NCBI GenBank assembly: GCA_038503075.1 | Contig: JBCAML010000013.1 | Location: forward strand, 186,001-250,000 | Direction of reading: 5' to 3' | Source: Gyromitra esculenta | Taxonomy: Eukaryota; Ascomycota; Pezizomycetes; Pezizales; Discinaceae | DNA: 64,000 bases | Part shown: piece by piece, positions 13,523-26,000 of the stretch | How positions within the stretch are numbered: position 1 is the first letter of the stretch | Layout: every line of letters starts with the position of its first letter | The notes under the pieces: model-generated | Told to the model about the DNA's origin: nothing | Databases searched by the model: none | Seen by the model: the letters and a program-made list of their open reading frames with translations, nothing else | Position numbers and translations under genes: made by a program

Positions 13523-14685
13523 ACTACCTTGCTCCTTTTTTCCTTTTTGATATACGCTTTCACGATGGCATGAATATAAAGTTTCGGCTGCTAAACAGTC
13601 ACGTGTAATTGTTTCTTCGTTTTTCTAGTTTTATGGTTTCTTTAGGGAGGTTTTCTCTGGTCTGTATGGCATTTTCATTTATTCTTAATGAAGGATCGGG
13701 TATACATGGGAAAGATGATATACAAAAATAGAGTATTTTATACCAATAAATTTTATTTCGGTTCATATTACCTCAAATGCAGGTAATCGTTCTTATTATC
13801 ACCGAAAAATTGTGGCTCAAATACTTGGCTGTAGTTCAGCCCCATGGCTGTCAACCCTACCCACAACAAACTATTTAAGCAACTCTGCTGCACAACTTTG
13901 CTGAAAGTACATATACGTATACTCATATTCTCATACCGTTTTTAAACGGGCTACCTCTGCATCCTGTATAAAATAGGTAAGTTCAGATAGTTTGTATGGT
14001 ATGGGGACCTAGCTCACTTCAGAAGGGAACACGTTCCTGAGAAATATTCAGAGAAGCCCCCTCGTAGGAATGACCCTTCACAATCAGAAGTACTAGCTTG
14101 GATTATTCAAATGATAACATAATCCGAAAGTTCAATCACAAACCACGTACCATGATTGATGGCTTGTATGTACCTATTACATAAATAAATAATAACCACA
14201 AACCACAAACCAAATAATCAATATACAAGTCATATACGAGTGATGAACCGTGATACCAAGTGCAAGTGGCTGGGCAATGTGGTAAGATCCCGAGTGATAT
14301 ATTGTGAAGCAATTTACGATTACTTGTTACCCATTCAAGGATAACCACCAAGGTCATGATGCGAACCGTCCTACAAAGCCGGAAGGATTATGTAAACACT
14401 ACGGATACTTATTGATAGGGCTCTCTTGGATCGTCACATATGTCGTAGGAGCCTTCCGTTGCAGTAAGATGCTACTAGGCTAGTTTGTAGCCCACCCAGA
14501 TAACGACGCACCTCAAAAAAAACACCGCCTCCTACCCCACTTTAGGAAAAGTAGCTGTTTTTTTTTTTTTGGAGAAAAACAACTATTATTTTCAATTGTA
14601 TACATTTTACATGACACCTCATTTTTCCACCTCCAGTTTACAATCCTCCACATCTTCTCTCGTTTCCACTCGTTGGAAGAGATAT
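13523..14685. other. Intergenic spacer, convergent gene ends
   Basis: AT-rich 3' flanks of fas2 and the GH131 gene; no coding sequence recognised. Around 14160-14200 the + strand reads TATGTACCT followed by ATAAATAAATAATAACC. This resembles the 3' tail of the retroposon copies near 61 kb, but the match is short and lacks the hairpin, so it is only a possible relic. Confidence 0.5.
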
Positions 14686-16044
14686 TTAAAGACACTGTAC
14701 CAGTAAGTGTTAGCCGAGCTCTAGTGAAGGAGAACAATGGGATCCTAACCTGAGAATAGTAGTCGTTGAGCTTGGTACAAGTAGATCCAGACACACAAGC
14801 AGTAGCGCCGGTCCAGGTAACCTATTTAGATGTCAGTTCTTCATTCTTCTGCCCCCCCTCCCCTGAAACAAGGATAACTATAGAGAAACTTACGCCTCCG
14901 CACTGCGCGTATTTAGCGGCCAGAGCACCAGTGGGCGTGGCTGATGTAGTAGTCTTTGATGACGAAGTTGGGGTAGGGGTGACCGAGGTCTTCGAGGTTG
15001 AAACAGGAACTGAAGAAACGGCAGAGGATGAAGTTCCGGTACCAGTGCCACTTCCAATAGCGGTGCTGAGAGATCCGCTCTCGACATAGACTCCGCTGAA
15101 GTACCAATCCTCAGCTGCAGGGTCGTTGGTGCCTCCAGAGCGGTTGGGAAGACGTAGGATACCCAAATGCCAATCAGCAGAGTTCTAAAAAAAAAAAACA
15201 CCAATTAGTTTATTTGTTTTACTCTACTATATAATGCGTATTAGAGGGAGATTTGCTTACGGTGGAGGTGCTGGCGGTGAATGGACCGGCGGTTAGGACA
15301 AGTGGGCTGCTGCCAGTCGAGTGCCAAAGGGAGACTGTTCCAGCGCTGAAGTTAATCTCGTAGGCAAAGTTGTGCCATACGTCGGCAACCCAGTCGACAT
15401 TCCACTTCGAGACACCACCGACGAACCATCTCAGATTGTTGTCAGGATCGGTATTGGCATTTCCGTTGATCCATCCGTATTTCATCTCAGTGAAATGAGA
15501 CTCGCTAGAAAAAAAAGCAGTGTTAGCTTTCTACATACCAGAAATATTAGGGTGAGTGGAGACGTACAAGAAGTTAACCTGATGCTCATAGGCAGGGTTA
15601 GGAGAATTTGTGGATGACTTCTTCATGCTGAAATGATAGTACAGGGTTCCAGTGCCAAGGTTGGCAGTCGTTTGTGGGATCAACTCAGTCCTCCACATAT
15701 CCGAGTTCCAGAGAGCTGTAGGATCGATGGTGATCTTGACACCCTGGTTCGAAACGGTATCGGCCGGGTTCTTGTAAGAAGGAGAGAGGTTGACATATTC
15801 GGTCACTGGCCCAGCACCGTGAATGTAGTATTGGTATGCACCAACTTGGTTAGCCCAAGACCAGTTTGTGATATCAGCACTGGTTGAGTAGCCACTGTTC
15901 ACAGCAAATTAGTATCACAACAGCTATGTCGAAATCGAATAACTAGAGAGAGAAAACGTACTTAAATCGTCCGTCCCAGATGACAGTGCCAGCACTGGCA
16001 AGTCCCAATAGAAGAGAACCGACAGAAATTAGCGATCCGAACAT
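14686..16044 (-). CDS. Secreted GH131 beta-glucanase with C-terminal CBM1
   Basis: Extracellular plant-wall enzyme. GH131 enzymes are known to act on beta-1,3-, beta-1,4- and beta-1,6-glucans. Six exons: 16044-15962, 15894-15568, 15504-15261, 15184-14894, 14821-14750 and 14694-14686, summing to 1,026 nt or 341 residues. Residues 1-18 form a hydrophobic signal peptide ending LASA, followed by GTVIWDGRFNGYS, the GH131 N-terminal signature. The catalytic domain runs to about residue 245. A Ser/Thr/Pro linker of about 45 residues follows, then a carbohydrate-binding module 1 with YAQCGG, WTGATACVSGSTC and YYSQC. The last exon is only nine bases (Cys-Leu-stop) and supplies the final disulfide cysteine. 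It is convergent with fas2 and stands alone. A TATAATT-like sequence lies about 90 bases upstream of the start. Family assignment rests on the N-terminal signature plus domain order; the CBM1 is unambiguous. Confidence 0.88.
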
Positions 16045-18325
16045 GGTGAAAAGATCAACTTCAATTGAACAACAACAAAGGCACCGTTTAATCGAATGTC
16101 TCTCGAAACTGACAACAGCGTGGTTGGAGGAATTATAAGTCCATGGGAAGTCTGATATTTATGCGAAACGGCCATTACCAGAAATTACGAAGGGAAATAT
16201 TCACCCTTGCTTAACTTTTACTATACGATGCCCCAATAATTCAGTACAGTGCGGAATTACTCGCCCGAATCCCTGATCCTCGTTTCTTGGGTGTCGATAA
16301 AGCTTAGAGGCGGAGATGCGGGGCCGGCGGAAAGGCTTGTCCGTCCGAGCTGGTCATGGGTAGCCCTTTTTAGCCGTGATTATTTATTTGTCTGGAATAT
16401 CGGCCCTGGATTGGCGACGTCAAACCCACGAGGGTTAAGAATTGGCCAAGGAAGCAGTCGGGGAAGGCACCCGAAAAAAAGTGTACCTGATTTTCCTAGC
16501 TAATATCTTTTCGGAGAAAAACATCGGAGTTCCTGGATCTTAGGTTACGCGGACCAGGAACGGCGCTTACAGCAGATACTCGCGGCATAGCAACACAATC
16601 GCAGCACGGCGCTTCTCTCCATCTAACGGTTGTTTAGCCCGAGAAACCATTTAGAGTACATGTTATGTAGTTAGGGCTCACCGCATCCTGCCACACACCA
16701 AACATGCTTATTTTGCCCCCCGCTTTATTAAATACAGACTGTATATATGGCAAGCCACCCCGGCTTTGTCCTCCTTCAAACCCACTCACAAATCTCCTTG
16801 TATCCCATACGTACGTATGTCCATATGTACATACCCCGCCCTGCACTGCACTGCACTGTTACTACACCAATAAGCCGAACCTGATGTGGGAAAGAACAAA
16901 AAAAACATCATGTGTAATTAATTTTGTTGCACTTTATATTATCTTGTAATGCCAAGACACCATGCTCTGTCAAGTACTCTAAACTCAATTAAACCCCCTA
17001 TTTCGTTTTCTATGTTTGAGGTGATGCAATTCAACCGAAGAAATCCTGCCATTGACGACTTCTGCAGCCATGGGGTCTATCTTTTACTCCTTTCGTCCGT
17101 GACCGCAACTCACCTCTGGGCCTTCCGACGGCTTGAACGGTTACTCGAACCCCCCGAGTAGGTACACGTGAGTATATATGGCCTTGATGTCGACAACATG
17201 CTTGTAAGACATCAGCCTTCGGCTACCGGCGATACGAAAAGGATTAAGCCACAGATATGGAGTGCATGGAGAGGAACTGCACAGAAATTTTATACCCTAT
17301 AAGCCAAGTAGGCGAGTGCTCTCCTTGACTTTTGTGGATGGAAAGCTTAGCATCTTATGCACAAGACGTGCAAAACTTGGCCAAACGTTACAGCAGTGGA
17401 TATCTAATACGTATCTACGCAGATGAATAAGAGCTGGCTTGCATCACTGGTAAGACGCAAGATTCTCGAGGAGAAAAAAAAACATGGTGTACGCAGCTTA
17501 GGAGATTAGTTCACATAAAACCCCATTACACATAGTCGAGCCTATCATTCATAGAGATTCCAAGACCCAAAATTAAATCTCATTATTATTATGTAAATTC
17601 TCAATACAAGATGTCCAGAGGGTTCTCTTGCGTCTACCCCACAGCCCCCGAAGGGATCATAAGAGGCAGAAGCCTTCTGTCTCCGTCTCGTTCCTCCCGC
17701 AAACAAAAATGCAAACACAAGAAACGAACTCAGTCTCCCAACGCTCCGTTAAGACCCACGCCACATAGAAAAAGGCGGGTTCCTGCAGTCTCCCGAAGAG
17801 TCTGCATCGCTGGTATGTAGATCACCATGATCGAGGATACACACAAGATCACAAGAAAGGGTCTTGGTAAATCAATCCAGAGTAATAGCTGCCCAAGAGT
17901 TGGAAGGCGAAATCTGCACATAGAAGGGAAAATAAATGGGGTTATCAAGAAAGTGAATGCTCACGCCATAAGCTGTTTTTGTTTTTGTTTTTTTCAAACT
18001 TGTACTATGTTAGCACCATTAGACAACTCCAGAACCCCCAGCTATCCTGCCGATCACTTATTTATCTTAGTGACTATAGTTGCTATCCAGAGACTCAACA
18101 CTAGATCGACAACGAATCCCAAGCGGTATTAAAGAAAAGACGAAAAAAAGAACGCCTAAAAAAACTCCCAACAGCGAAAGATGGTTTTTGAGTACAGTGA
18201 TCGTGAATGTAAATGCTGAACATAAAGTGACCGGTCTAGTCCGCAAAGTGTTGAAATAGAGCAGATATGCTCTCCCCTACAGTTAGTGCGACAGGATGTC
18301 AGCCCAATCGGGATTTTATCGCGAT
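16045..18325. other. Intergenic spacer without recognisable genes
   Basis: 2.3 kb upstream of the GH131 gene and downstream of the PRPP synthetase gene. Open frames are short (under 105 codons), overlap each other on both strands and have no recognisable domain. Short simple sequence is present: alternating ACGTACGTATGT near 16810 and GCACT repeats near 16840. Confidence 0.5.
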
Positions 18326-20015
18326 TTAATAGAAATCCGGTATCAAGTTTAAGGTAGGCAAACCATGATGATTTCTCCTAATAGCCTCACTCAGAAGTTG
18401 ACTCAAGTCAAGGACAGTCAACTTCTTAAGCCCATTCCTCTGCTCCTGTGGAATTGGAAAACTGTTGGTGACCACAATCTGATCAATACAGCTGCAGTCC
18501 TCCATTTCCCTCAAGCAATCCCCGCCAAAAACTCCATGAGTCGCAATGCAAATGACTTTTTTCGCACCACCTCTCATTTTCACGTGTTCCGCAGCGGCGA
18601 TCCACGAACCGGGGCGATCAATCATATCATCAACAATCAACACAGTCCTATTGCGAACCTCGCCAACAAGTGTGATCATTTTTTCGGAGCCAGGCAGTCG
18701 ATCGGCTTCTTCTTCATCGTCAGAATTATCTGCGTCGATTGAGCCGCCCAAAGCATGATCGGTTGCATGCAATGATGGGAGTGAATGAATGGAAGACATC
18801 ATTGGGTCATCGCCATAACTAGGATGAAGAGAGGGAGAGGGAGAGGGATAGTCATCATCGACAATGTGGCCCTGGATTAAACGTCCATAGGTAACAGTGT
18901 GAGCATGATCGTCAGCATACTCATCATCCAAGTCGTCTCCGGGGTCGGTGTGGACTCGAATCCCGTTCGACTGGCTCGAACCCGCACCAAGAGACGGTGG
19001 ACCGGTAACGATTCCTAGACCCGCAATAGGAGCCGATGCACGGGGGGTCGTGCCAAAGTCAATTGCAGAATTGATAACTTCTTTATCACCAGCTCCATCA
19101 ACTCCACCAACGTTAAAGCCCTCTCCCCCCTTCAGGTCACCATTAACGCTCTCAACCGGAGAATGTCGATGGCTCTGAAACCTCGAACTAGCCCATCCGT
19201 CCCGGTTAATTCGCCTTCGATCAGTTGTAATTAAGGCGAAATTTAACTTCAAGACATCCGCCAGCTGTGTCACTCTTTTTGTTCCACCTGGGTTCTTAGA
19301 GACAATAACAGACTCGCGCCAGTTAGAGACGTTGTGTCTGATCCACCTAGCGAGAAGGGGCTCGGCATAGAGGTTATCGACAGGTTTCGTAAAGAAACCC
19401 TGCATTTGTGATGCGTGTAAGTCAACTGTTATAACATGGTCAACGCCTGCCACTGTTAAAAGGTTCGCCAACACTGAATGTGAAAATTTTCCAGTTAGCC
19501 CATTTCTTCACAACCCCCACGGATCCCAGCGAATATACGAACTTCTGGCAGTAATGGCTCCTCGATGAGACTTCTTCTTCGACTGCTTAGAGTAGGGGAA
19601 ATAAGGCATAACAGCTAGGAAAATATTCAGTTGAAGTTCGCTACAGTTTGGATTGTATGTATCAACAATACCAGTAATCTTATTTGCAGACCCTCCCTTG
19701 CAAGCAGAAATAAGAATCAACAGTTCCATAATACTGTCGTTTGCCCTAACAAGAGAAATCCATCAGCGTTAAACCATATTAAAACTCAGAGATTATTTCA
19801 AACCTGAAAATCGCATTGAGAGGGACTCACTTCTGACTCCCGCTCTGCACAATGAAGACATCTTGATCTCGAATCGAGCAGCCAATGTCCACGCTTGTCT
19901 CGCCGTTTGAAAATTTCCTCAAATCACATTTCCCAGGTGTAGTTCCGAGACGTTCACATATAGACTCCGTCAATTCCGGGTGGGAGGAACCCGAGAAGAT
20001 TTTGACGCGACGCAT
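18326..20015 (-). CDS. Ribose-phosphate pyrophosphokinase subunit, Prs5-like with long insertion
   Basis: Makes PRPP from ribose 5-phosphate and ATP for purine, pyrimidine, His and Trp synthesis, or acts as a regulatory subunit of that enzyme. Four exons: 20015-19831, 19745-19672, 19614-19543 and 19473-18326, giving 492 residues. The N-terminus MRRVKIFSGSSHPELT and FSNGETSVDIG are typical of the family. VDLHASQMQGFF, the flexible loop KNPGGTKR and LITTDRRR follow. The usual PRPP loop DDMADTCGT is here DDMIDRPGS (near residue 393), a departure that also marks yeast Prs1/Prs5-type subunits. About 180 residues (roughly 200-378), rich in Ser, Asp, Gly and Pro, are inserted between TTDRRR and the PRPP loop. 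Length and insertion resemble S. cerevisiae Prs5 (about 496 aa). Yeast Prs proteins also act in wall-integrity signalling; whether this one does is unknown. The start is the first ATG matching the family N-terminus. Confidence 0.93.
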
Positions 20016-23000
20016 GATGAGTATTAAGAGATGGTGGGGTAACCAGTGACAGGAATTCGCGCAAGCGATAGCAGAACAATAAAACCGAGCTTTTGAGAGA
20101 GCTAGCCCTCTGCTCCAGCGGGCGGTCTCTGGGAGCAGGAAGTAGGAGAATGTACGTGCTGTCTATTCAAAAACGGGATGTGACGGTGGTGGAAAGAGTG
20201 GGGTGGAGTTAGTTCTGGGGAAGAATTTTCGGATTTGCTCGGCGCCAAGATATTATTCGTGATGGCTTATGTCACATCCCTGTGCCGAAATCCCCTTTCA
20301 CCCGAAACCTCAGTTACGTGTAATTGTTTACTGAATGCCCAAAATAGTATGTATATCTAACTCGAAGCCTCCTATAACCTCCAACACCATCTACAATATC
20401 ATACCCTGTTTTGCTTCGTTCAGCATCGACAGGTTCTCATATATCGATTGTGAGACATTCCATTGATATGTATCCCTAATCTTATAATAATACGCTTCTA
20501 TTACCCCGATTGCCGAGTAAACCTATCGACTCTAAACAAAAATCCAAGGCAAGAGTCACCACAAAAATCCTAATTCGTAATTGAAACCCCCATCATCTCT
20601 TTTGCCACACTTGCTGTGGGCCCGAAAGAATAGCAAGGGTTGTTATTATGTAAGTATTATATCCAGGATTTCGTTTCACATGGGATGCGATAACAGTCTC
20701 CGAGTGATCAACTGTGAACTCACCTACCATCACCTCTCTCAAGTTCGCTACATGTAGCTCTAACTCCAAGATATCCCCAGATAAATGAATGAATGGAATA
20801 GTGACGCAACAAAGACGAGATCGGTGAAATCAGAACACATGATACTTCCCACATACATATATTGTTTGTTTTCCATCTGGCGTGTCTGGCGAAGCATTCC
20901 GGCAAGCGCCGCTCAGGCCCGATTGCAACGCAGCCTTAACGAGAACTACGATCACGGAAAACACTCTGCAGGTTTCAACTATTAATCCTCCAAATGACCA
21001 ATACTCAAAATCTGAAGGCTTTGAAAGGTGCGCGATCGAGAGCAAGAAAGGGAAGGGAGTACACACCTTCATGGCGCGAATAACGAAATTTACTGGTGAA
21101 CAAGTACCTCTCAGTACCAGGACTCAATATGTCTCAGAGCGTATTACTGAGCCTTTAAAAGCCCAATGTGATCTGTCACACTGTGCTTCGCACTCCCTAC
21201 ACTAGAATTTGGAGTCAAGCCTGGGTGTCCTGGCATTTGAATTTTCGAGCACACAGATTAACTAGGAAGTTGACTGCAAATTGTGAGACTGAAACACTTC
21301 AATACACTACCCACTTTGAATATTGTGTTTGCCCTAAGCCTCTTGGACTAGATACAAGGCTGCAATTAAAATGTTTGGAAGGGCATTGTGTTTGAGATCT
21401 AGCCTTGTGCGCCAATACCCACAAAAGGCACCACAGTGGCAGGACTGAATCTTTGATAGGATAGAACGACTACAGGTTTCACTGCGTCAGGGCAAAGGAA
21501 GATGCTTTCGCGTAACCCCGGTACTTGGCGATGCTGATTAGATGAAGTCTTACATATATTGTGACGTATCGCTTTCGAGACTTCATCTGATTATGTACGA
21601 CCATGGCCATCCAACGTCGAGATGACAAGGCGACAACATCAAGATTTTCGGCTTTTTTCTGCGACGACGCGAAGATGAAATGTACATTTCAACTTCACGT
21701 GTTATAAGAGCGATTAACTGGGAAAATGTGTCGCCAGTCCTATAGTTACAGCTCTTCTGCTAAGCGCTTGCCAATGATAATATCTAGTTATGCATCAAAG
21801 CTGAGTTCATGCATCAGCTTGAGCTGTGTCTGACATTACCCATGGGAATCGCAGACATGGGATTCGACGGTTCCTAGAGCTTTGGCTAGCGAGGCTTAAT
21901 GCTGGGGACCCTTGATCTCATGGTGAAGGCGTATTTGAAAAGCTCCCTAACGCGCTCGACAACTAACATTGACTGGAGACACTTTTTTTTGTCGAAGACT
22001 ACATACATCCAGAGCTCTCAAACAGCTGGTAATGTATTATGAGTCAAAAGAATCTCTCACGTCTGCAGGATCTCTCAGGATACCGGAGCTTCAATAAAAA
22101 GAAATCTGTGACAAATATAGGACACCGGTGGCTGATCAGCTGTGGTTACGACAGAAAAAGAAGATATTCGTCGGTGACAACAGATATCCAGCTGGATACA
22201 TATCATTGGTACCGGTGGAAGACAAATCTAGCAATTTCTACTCCACATAATTATTTTTTTCTTCTCGGTGAAGTGCAGGTGGGTCAAGTAAAAGCGACTA
22301 TTCTCACGAGCATCTCCGTTATTACTCGAGTGACATCCCATGAAGTTGGGCTGATATTGTCCCTAGGTTACTATTCGGCCGGGAGAGCACGAGTCTTGAG
22401 TAGACGACAAAACTAGTCGCCGATATCTGTCTAGAGTTTGCGAATTTGAAGGTGTGTTGCCGTTGTATCCTCCCCAATTGGATTAATGCTACCCACGCCC
22501 GAGTATTGGCGCTGATAACGAAGGCCACGTCCTCGGCCCGTACCAAGATCATATGCTTCTTCCCTTTTAAATTGATGTTCGTTTGCTGCCCAGTGAATTC
22601 ATCAAAATCTTCAATGCATGGGACACGATGATGTCGATGAGAGGCGAAGTCGACTCAATCAAAGCCCAGGTTTTCCCCCCAGCACGCGTGTGTCGCGCAC
22701 GCGAACGAATATTCCTTGATTTTTCTCTGCTCCTGGCCATCCGGCTTATCAACCGGTCATTTGCGTGCAATTTAGAATTGTACTGATCTTCATCGACAGC
22801 ACCACGCCAATCCATATGCGGAATTTCATCCTGCATTCGAGGTGTTTTCCCACCCCTCTCCCCCAGCGACAGGCCTGCAAACCCCATCAACCATATCCCC
22901 CACCCCATCGTACCCGCGCTCAAGGCCGGGCCACGGGAATTCTTTCCTTGCTGTATTTTACATCATGACTGAACTCGACTATATATACGCTGCAATCGTG

Positions 23001-26000
23001 TCAAGACGGGGTTGGTAGGACAGCAGCTTTTTGGCGATATCTACTGAATCTCATCCAGCGAAATTTGATATACTTCCTCAGTGGTTACTGACCGCCAAGT
23101 AAGAAAAATCCAACCAGCTTACCCATCGAACTTTTTTTTCGGTCATACACATGATTCTGGAGGCATAGAGCCAAATCGAGCGGAGGGGTAATCGGAAACC
23201 GCCTCCTCCGTAAAATCGTGAGATGTTTCAGAAGTAGATGTTGAAGAGGTGGGGTCCCCAGATTCTGTTTTTTCTCCGGCATGCACGATGTTGTGCAGCT
23301 CGGGCTTCTAACTACCCTCAATGGACAATTGATATCAGAGCAAGCAGCTCCGAGGAAGATTTACATCTATTCCATCCGACAACTAACGGGAATAGTCGAG
23401 CTGGGGGTAGGGATGCCTTCGTTGATTCATCAAACCTTTTAAGGCATCCACATCGGGGATGTACAAGAAGAATTTTCTGGGTTGGCCAGTAAGCCGCACG
23501 CGAAAGGATGAGAACTGTGCACCTATGCAAAGTTATCGGGATGAACAGGTGTTTGGGCACCTTAATCTGGAAAGATGCAGAACGCCAAAGACGTGTCATA
23601 CCCGCCCGCAGATGATGAGTGGAGATCTTCAGCCTAACCAAGGGTTTGGGATCGGAATTATTTCTGGATGCAAGCCTGGGGAGAATTTCTGGAGACGAAG
23701 ACGTGTCAAGACTTATTGCGGTGTTTAAAAGATGCCCACCACCGTGACACACTAATGATTCTGAAACATTGTTTGAAACCTATCGATGGCAACCTAAACA
23801 CAATCAAGGGGAGGACTCTAGCAAAGATATCTTCATCGGAGAGATGTTTTGAACTCATTGTTTGCGATGCGGCTGTCAAGATAATTTTCATGTCGCTTTT
23901 CTGGGGGAGGTCCGCTTGTGTGTTGTCAATAGGTGGTCGGATTGCTGGTAACACGAGATGCGTGTAAAAGACCAGTGAGTTGTCAGACGGAGCTAGGATG
24001 GCTGCCTTTCCTGGTCAGGAACAGAATTCCAACGTTCGAGAAGCACGTCAATTCAAGAACGGCTATCGTAGCATATGTAAGAGGACGGATTAGTGCTCTC
24101 GATTTCATCTGGGGAAAAGTAGACATCCATCAGAATACTGCCTAGCCTCAATCGCCAATAGCTAACAAAAGCAGGCTCACAAGCCCATGATAGGATTGTG
24201 TTGTGGGGAATCGTGAAGCAACTAATGTCATGAGGATCGATAGTGGTCTAGCTTTATGTTTTCAATTTAGCCATGAGGTTAAATTTGACATCTCTCCGTC
24301 TCTCACCACAGAGCATCGTGGGCTTTGGTTAGGTATTAGGAAATATTATTACTTGAAGATGGGTCGCGGTACTGATCCGATCAAACGGTTGGAATGGATG
24401 GAGAGATCACGTTACAGTCGGACCCCAACATCATGATATTGACTGAAGGCGACAGGAACCCGTAATGATATCACAGCTTTCATCGGGCATACAATGCACT
24501 AATGATCGTGAGAGTGTAGACTGCTCCAGGGCCCAGGCCTCTCTTCTTTTTGCATCAATCTTGTAACGTGTTTTTGCATCAATGTTTGCTTTTATAGTGC
24601 TTGGCTACATAAAATATGGCTTGCTGCCGTGAGTGAGCATACATATAGAGAGTTACTAACGGCTTTATTGCCGGAGGAAAGAAAAGAAAAATAGTTATAC
24701 TAAGAGAATGATAGAAATAACCAGTAACCTCTAAAAATACAGCCCAAGAGAGAAAACGTGATAAGAAAATATGAAATTTCCCTCCAAGGCGCCTGTACAA
24801 GTCCATTGAAACCAAATCTAATGATACCTTAATCCTCCCATGTAGGAAAATCCAACGTCATACGGTTATGACAAAAAGAAACAATGATAATAATGAACGC
24901 CCTCCTTTAAGGATAAAAATACAAACCGCTGACTTTTCCCACCATTTACTGACCCATTTCCTTGCCGAAATCCGCAAGTATTACAAAAGCACCGCCCCAA
25001 TTTTGAACCCGTTCTATCAAGACCTCCCAATTACGTGTCGTTTCCTAGTGCCTGATCCACTCCCACTTCCACCCCCCACCCCCCCACCCACACATGATGT
25101 CTCAAGATTGCTCGCTCCCGTCTGATATCGTCGACCCGGTGTATGGGTCGGTGATTTTATGCGTTATAGGTGCAAGGGCGGCATGTCTTAAGTTTGCAGT
25201 ATTTGCACTCGAAAATAAACCAATGTGGCCCCGAGGCGCACATGCCGCAATTCCATAGTAGGAGGGTATTTTCGCTCTTGATGATTTTGAAGCTGTGGCG
25301 GCAGTACCCTGGGAGAGCCATGATAGGTTTGCTGGGAGGTTTGCGATGGAGATTTTGGAAGGGTTGTGTCTTATAGTTAGGGATGAAGATGTTGGGTTGA
25401 GGTTTGATAGAGAAATAGGTAGAGGAGTAGAAGTAATGGATTGACCGATATCTTCAAAGACGACAACGAGGTGATGGGAGGATATGACTCTAAGAACCGT
25501 TTGCTCTGGAATCACAAACTATGAGAGGGATCAGGATGCTGAATGATTGTGGTGGACCTGGGCGAGGCAACACCTTATTATATATCGAGGAGGGAAGAGG
25601 GAAGGGGGAGTGTCAGCGTCAGGTGTGGTCCTCAGACCCCCAAGCCAATCGCCGAATTTCAGTTGCGGCTCCATAATTTTTACTACCGAAATGAGATAAC
25701 CTCAGCTCCCTGGTCTTGGACGAGATCGTCCAACTGATACGTCAGACTTAACAGACTTCAGGCTACTGAAATGGATCTACTCTGTTGGAATGCTTGCAGC
25801 CTGAGTGGCCATGGACCACAGCCCATGGCTGATCGAGGCAGTTTCGCAGCAAGAGACGCCCACAGCCGCTTCTCCACTGAAGCTCACATCAAGTGACCGA
25901 GAGTACAGTTTCGTGTTGACTCTTCTCGTCCGTTCGGGAGGAAACAGGATTACATGTTTTGTTTACAGCCAAGGGGTGGTTGTTTGGGAAGGGAAATTTT

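Noticed and set aside
1..16044. Secondary-metabolite cluster reading (FAS pair plus neighbours)
   Set aside because: The FAS pair has full primary-metabolism architecture and no polyketide synthase, NRPS, P450 or transporter lies nearby.
25102..25515. 137-codon minus-strand frame ending PYTGSTISDGSEQS
   Set aside because: No ATG, no recognisable domain and no supporting splice partner; kept only as a note in the spacer entry.
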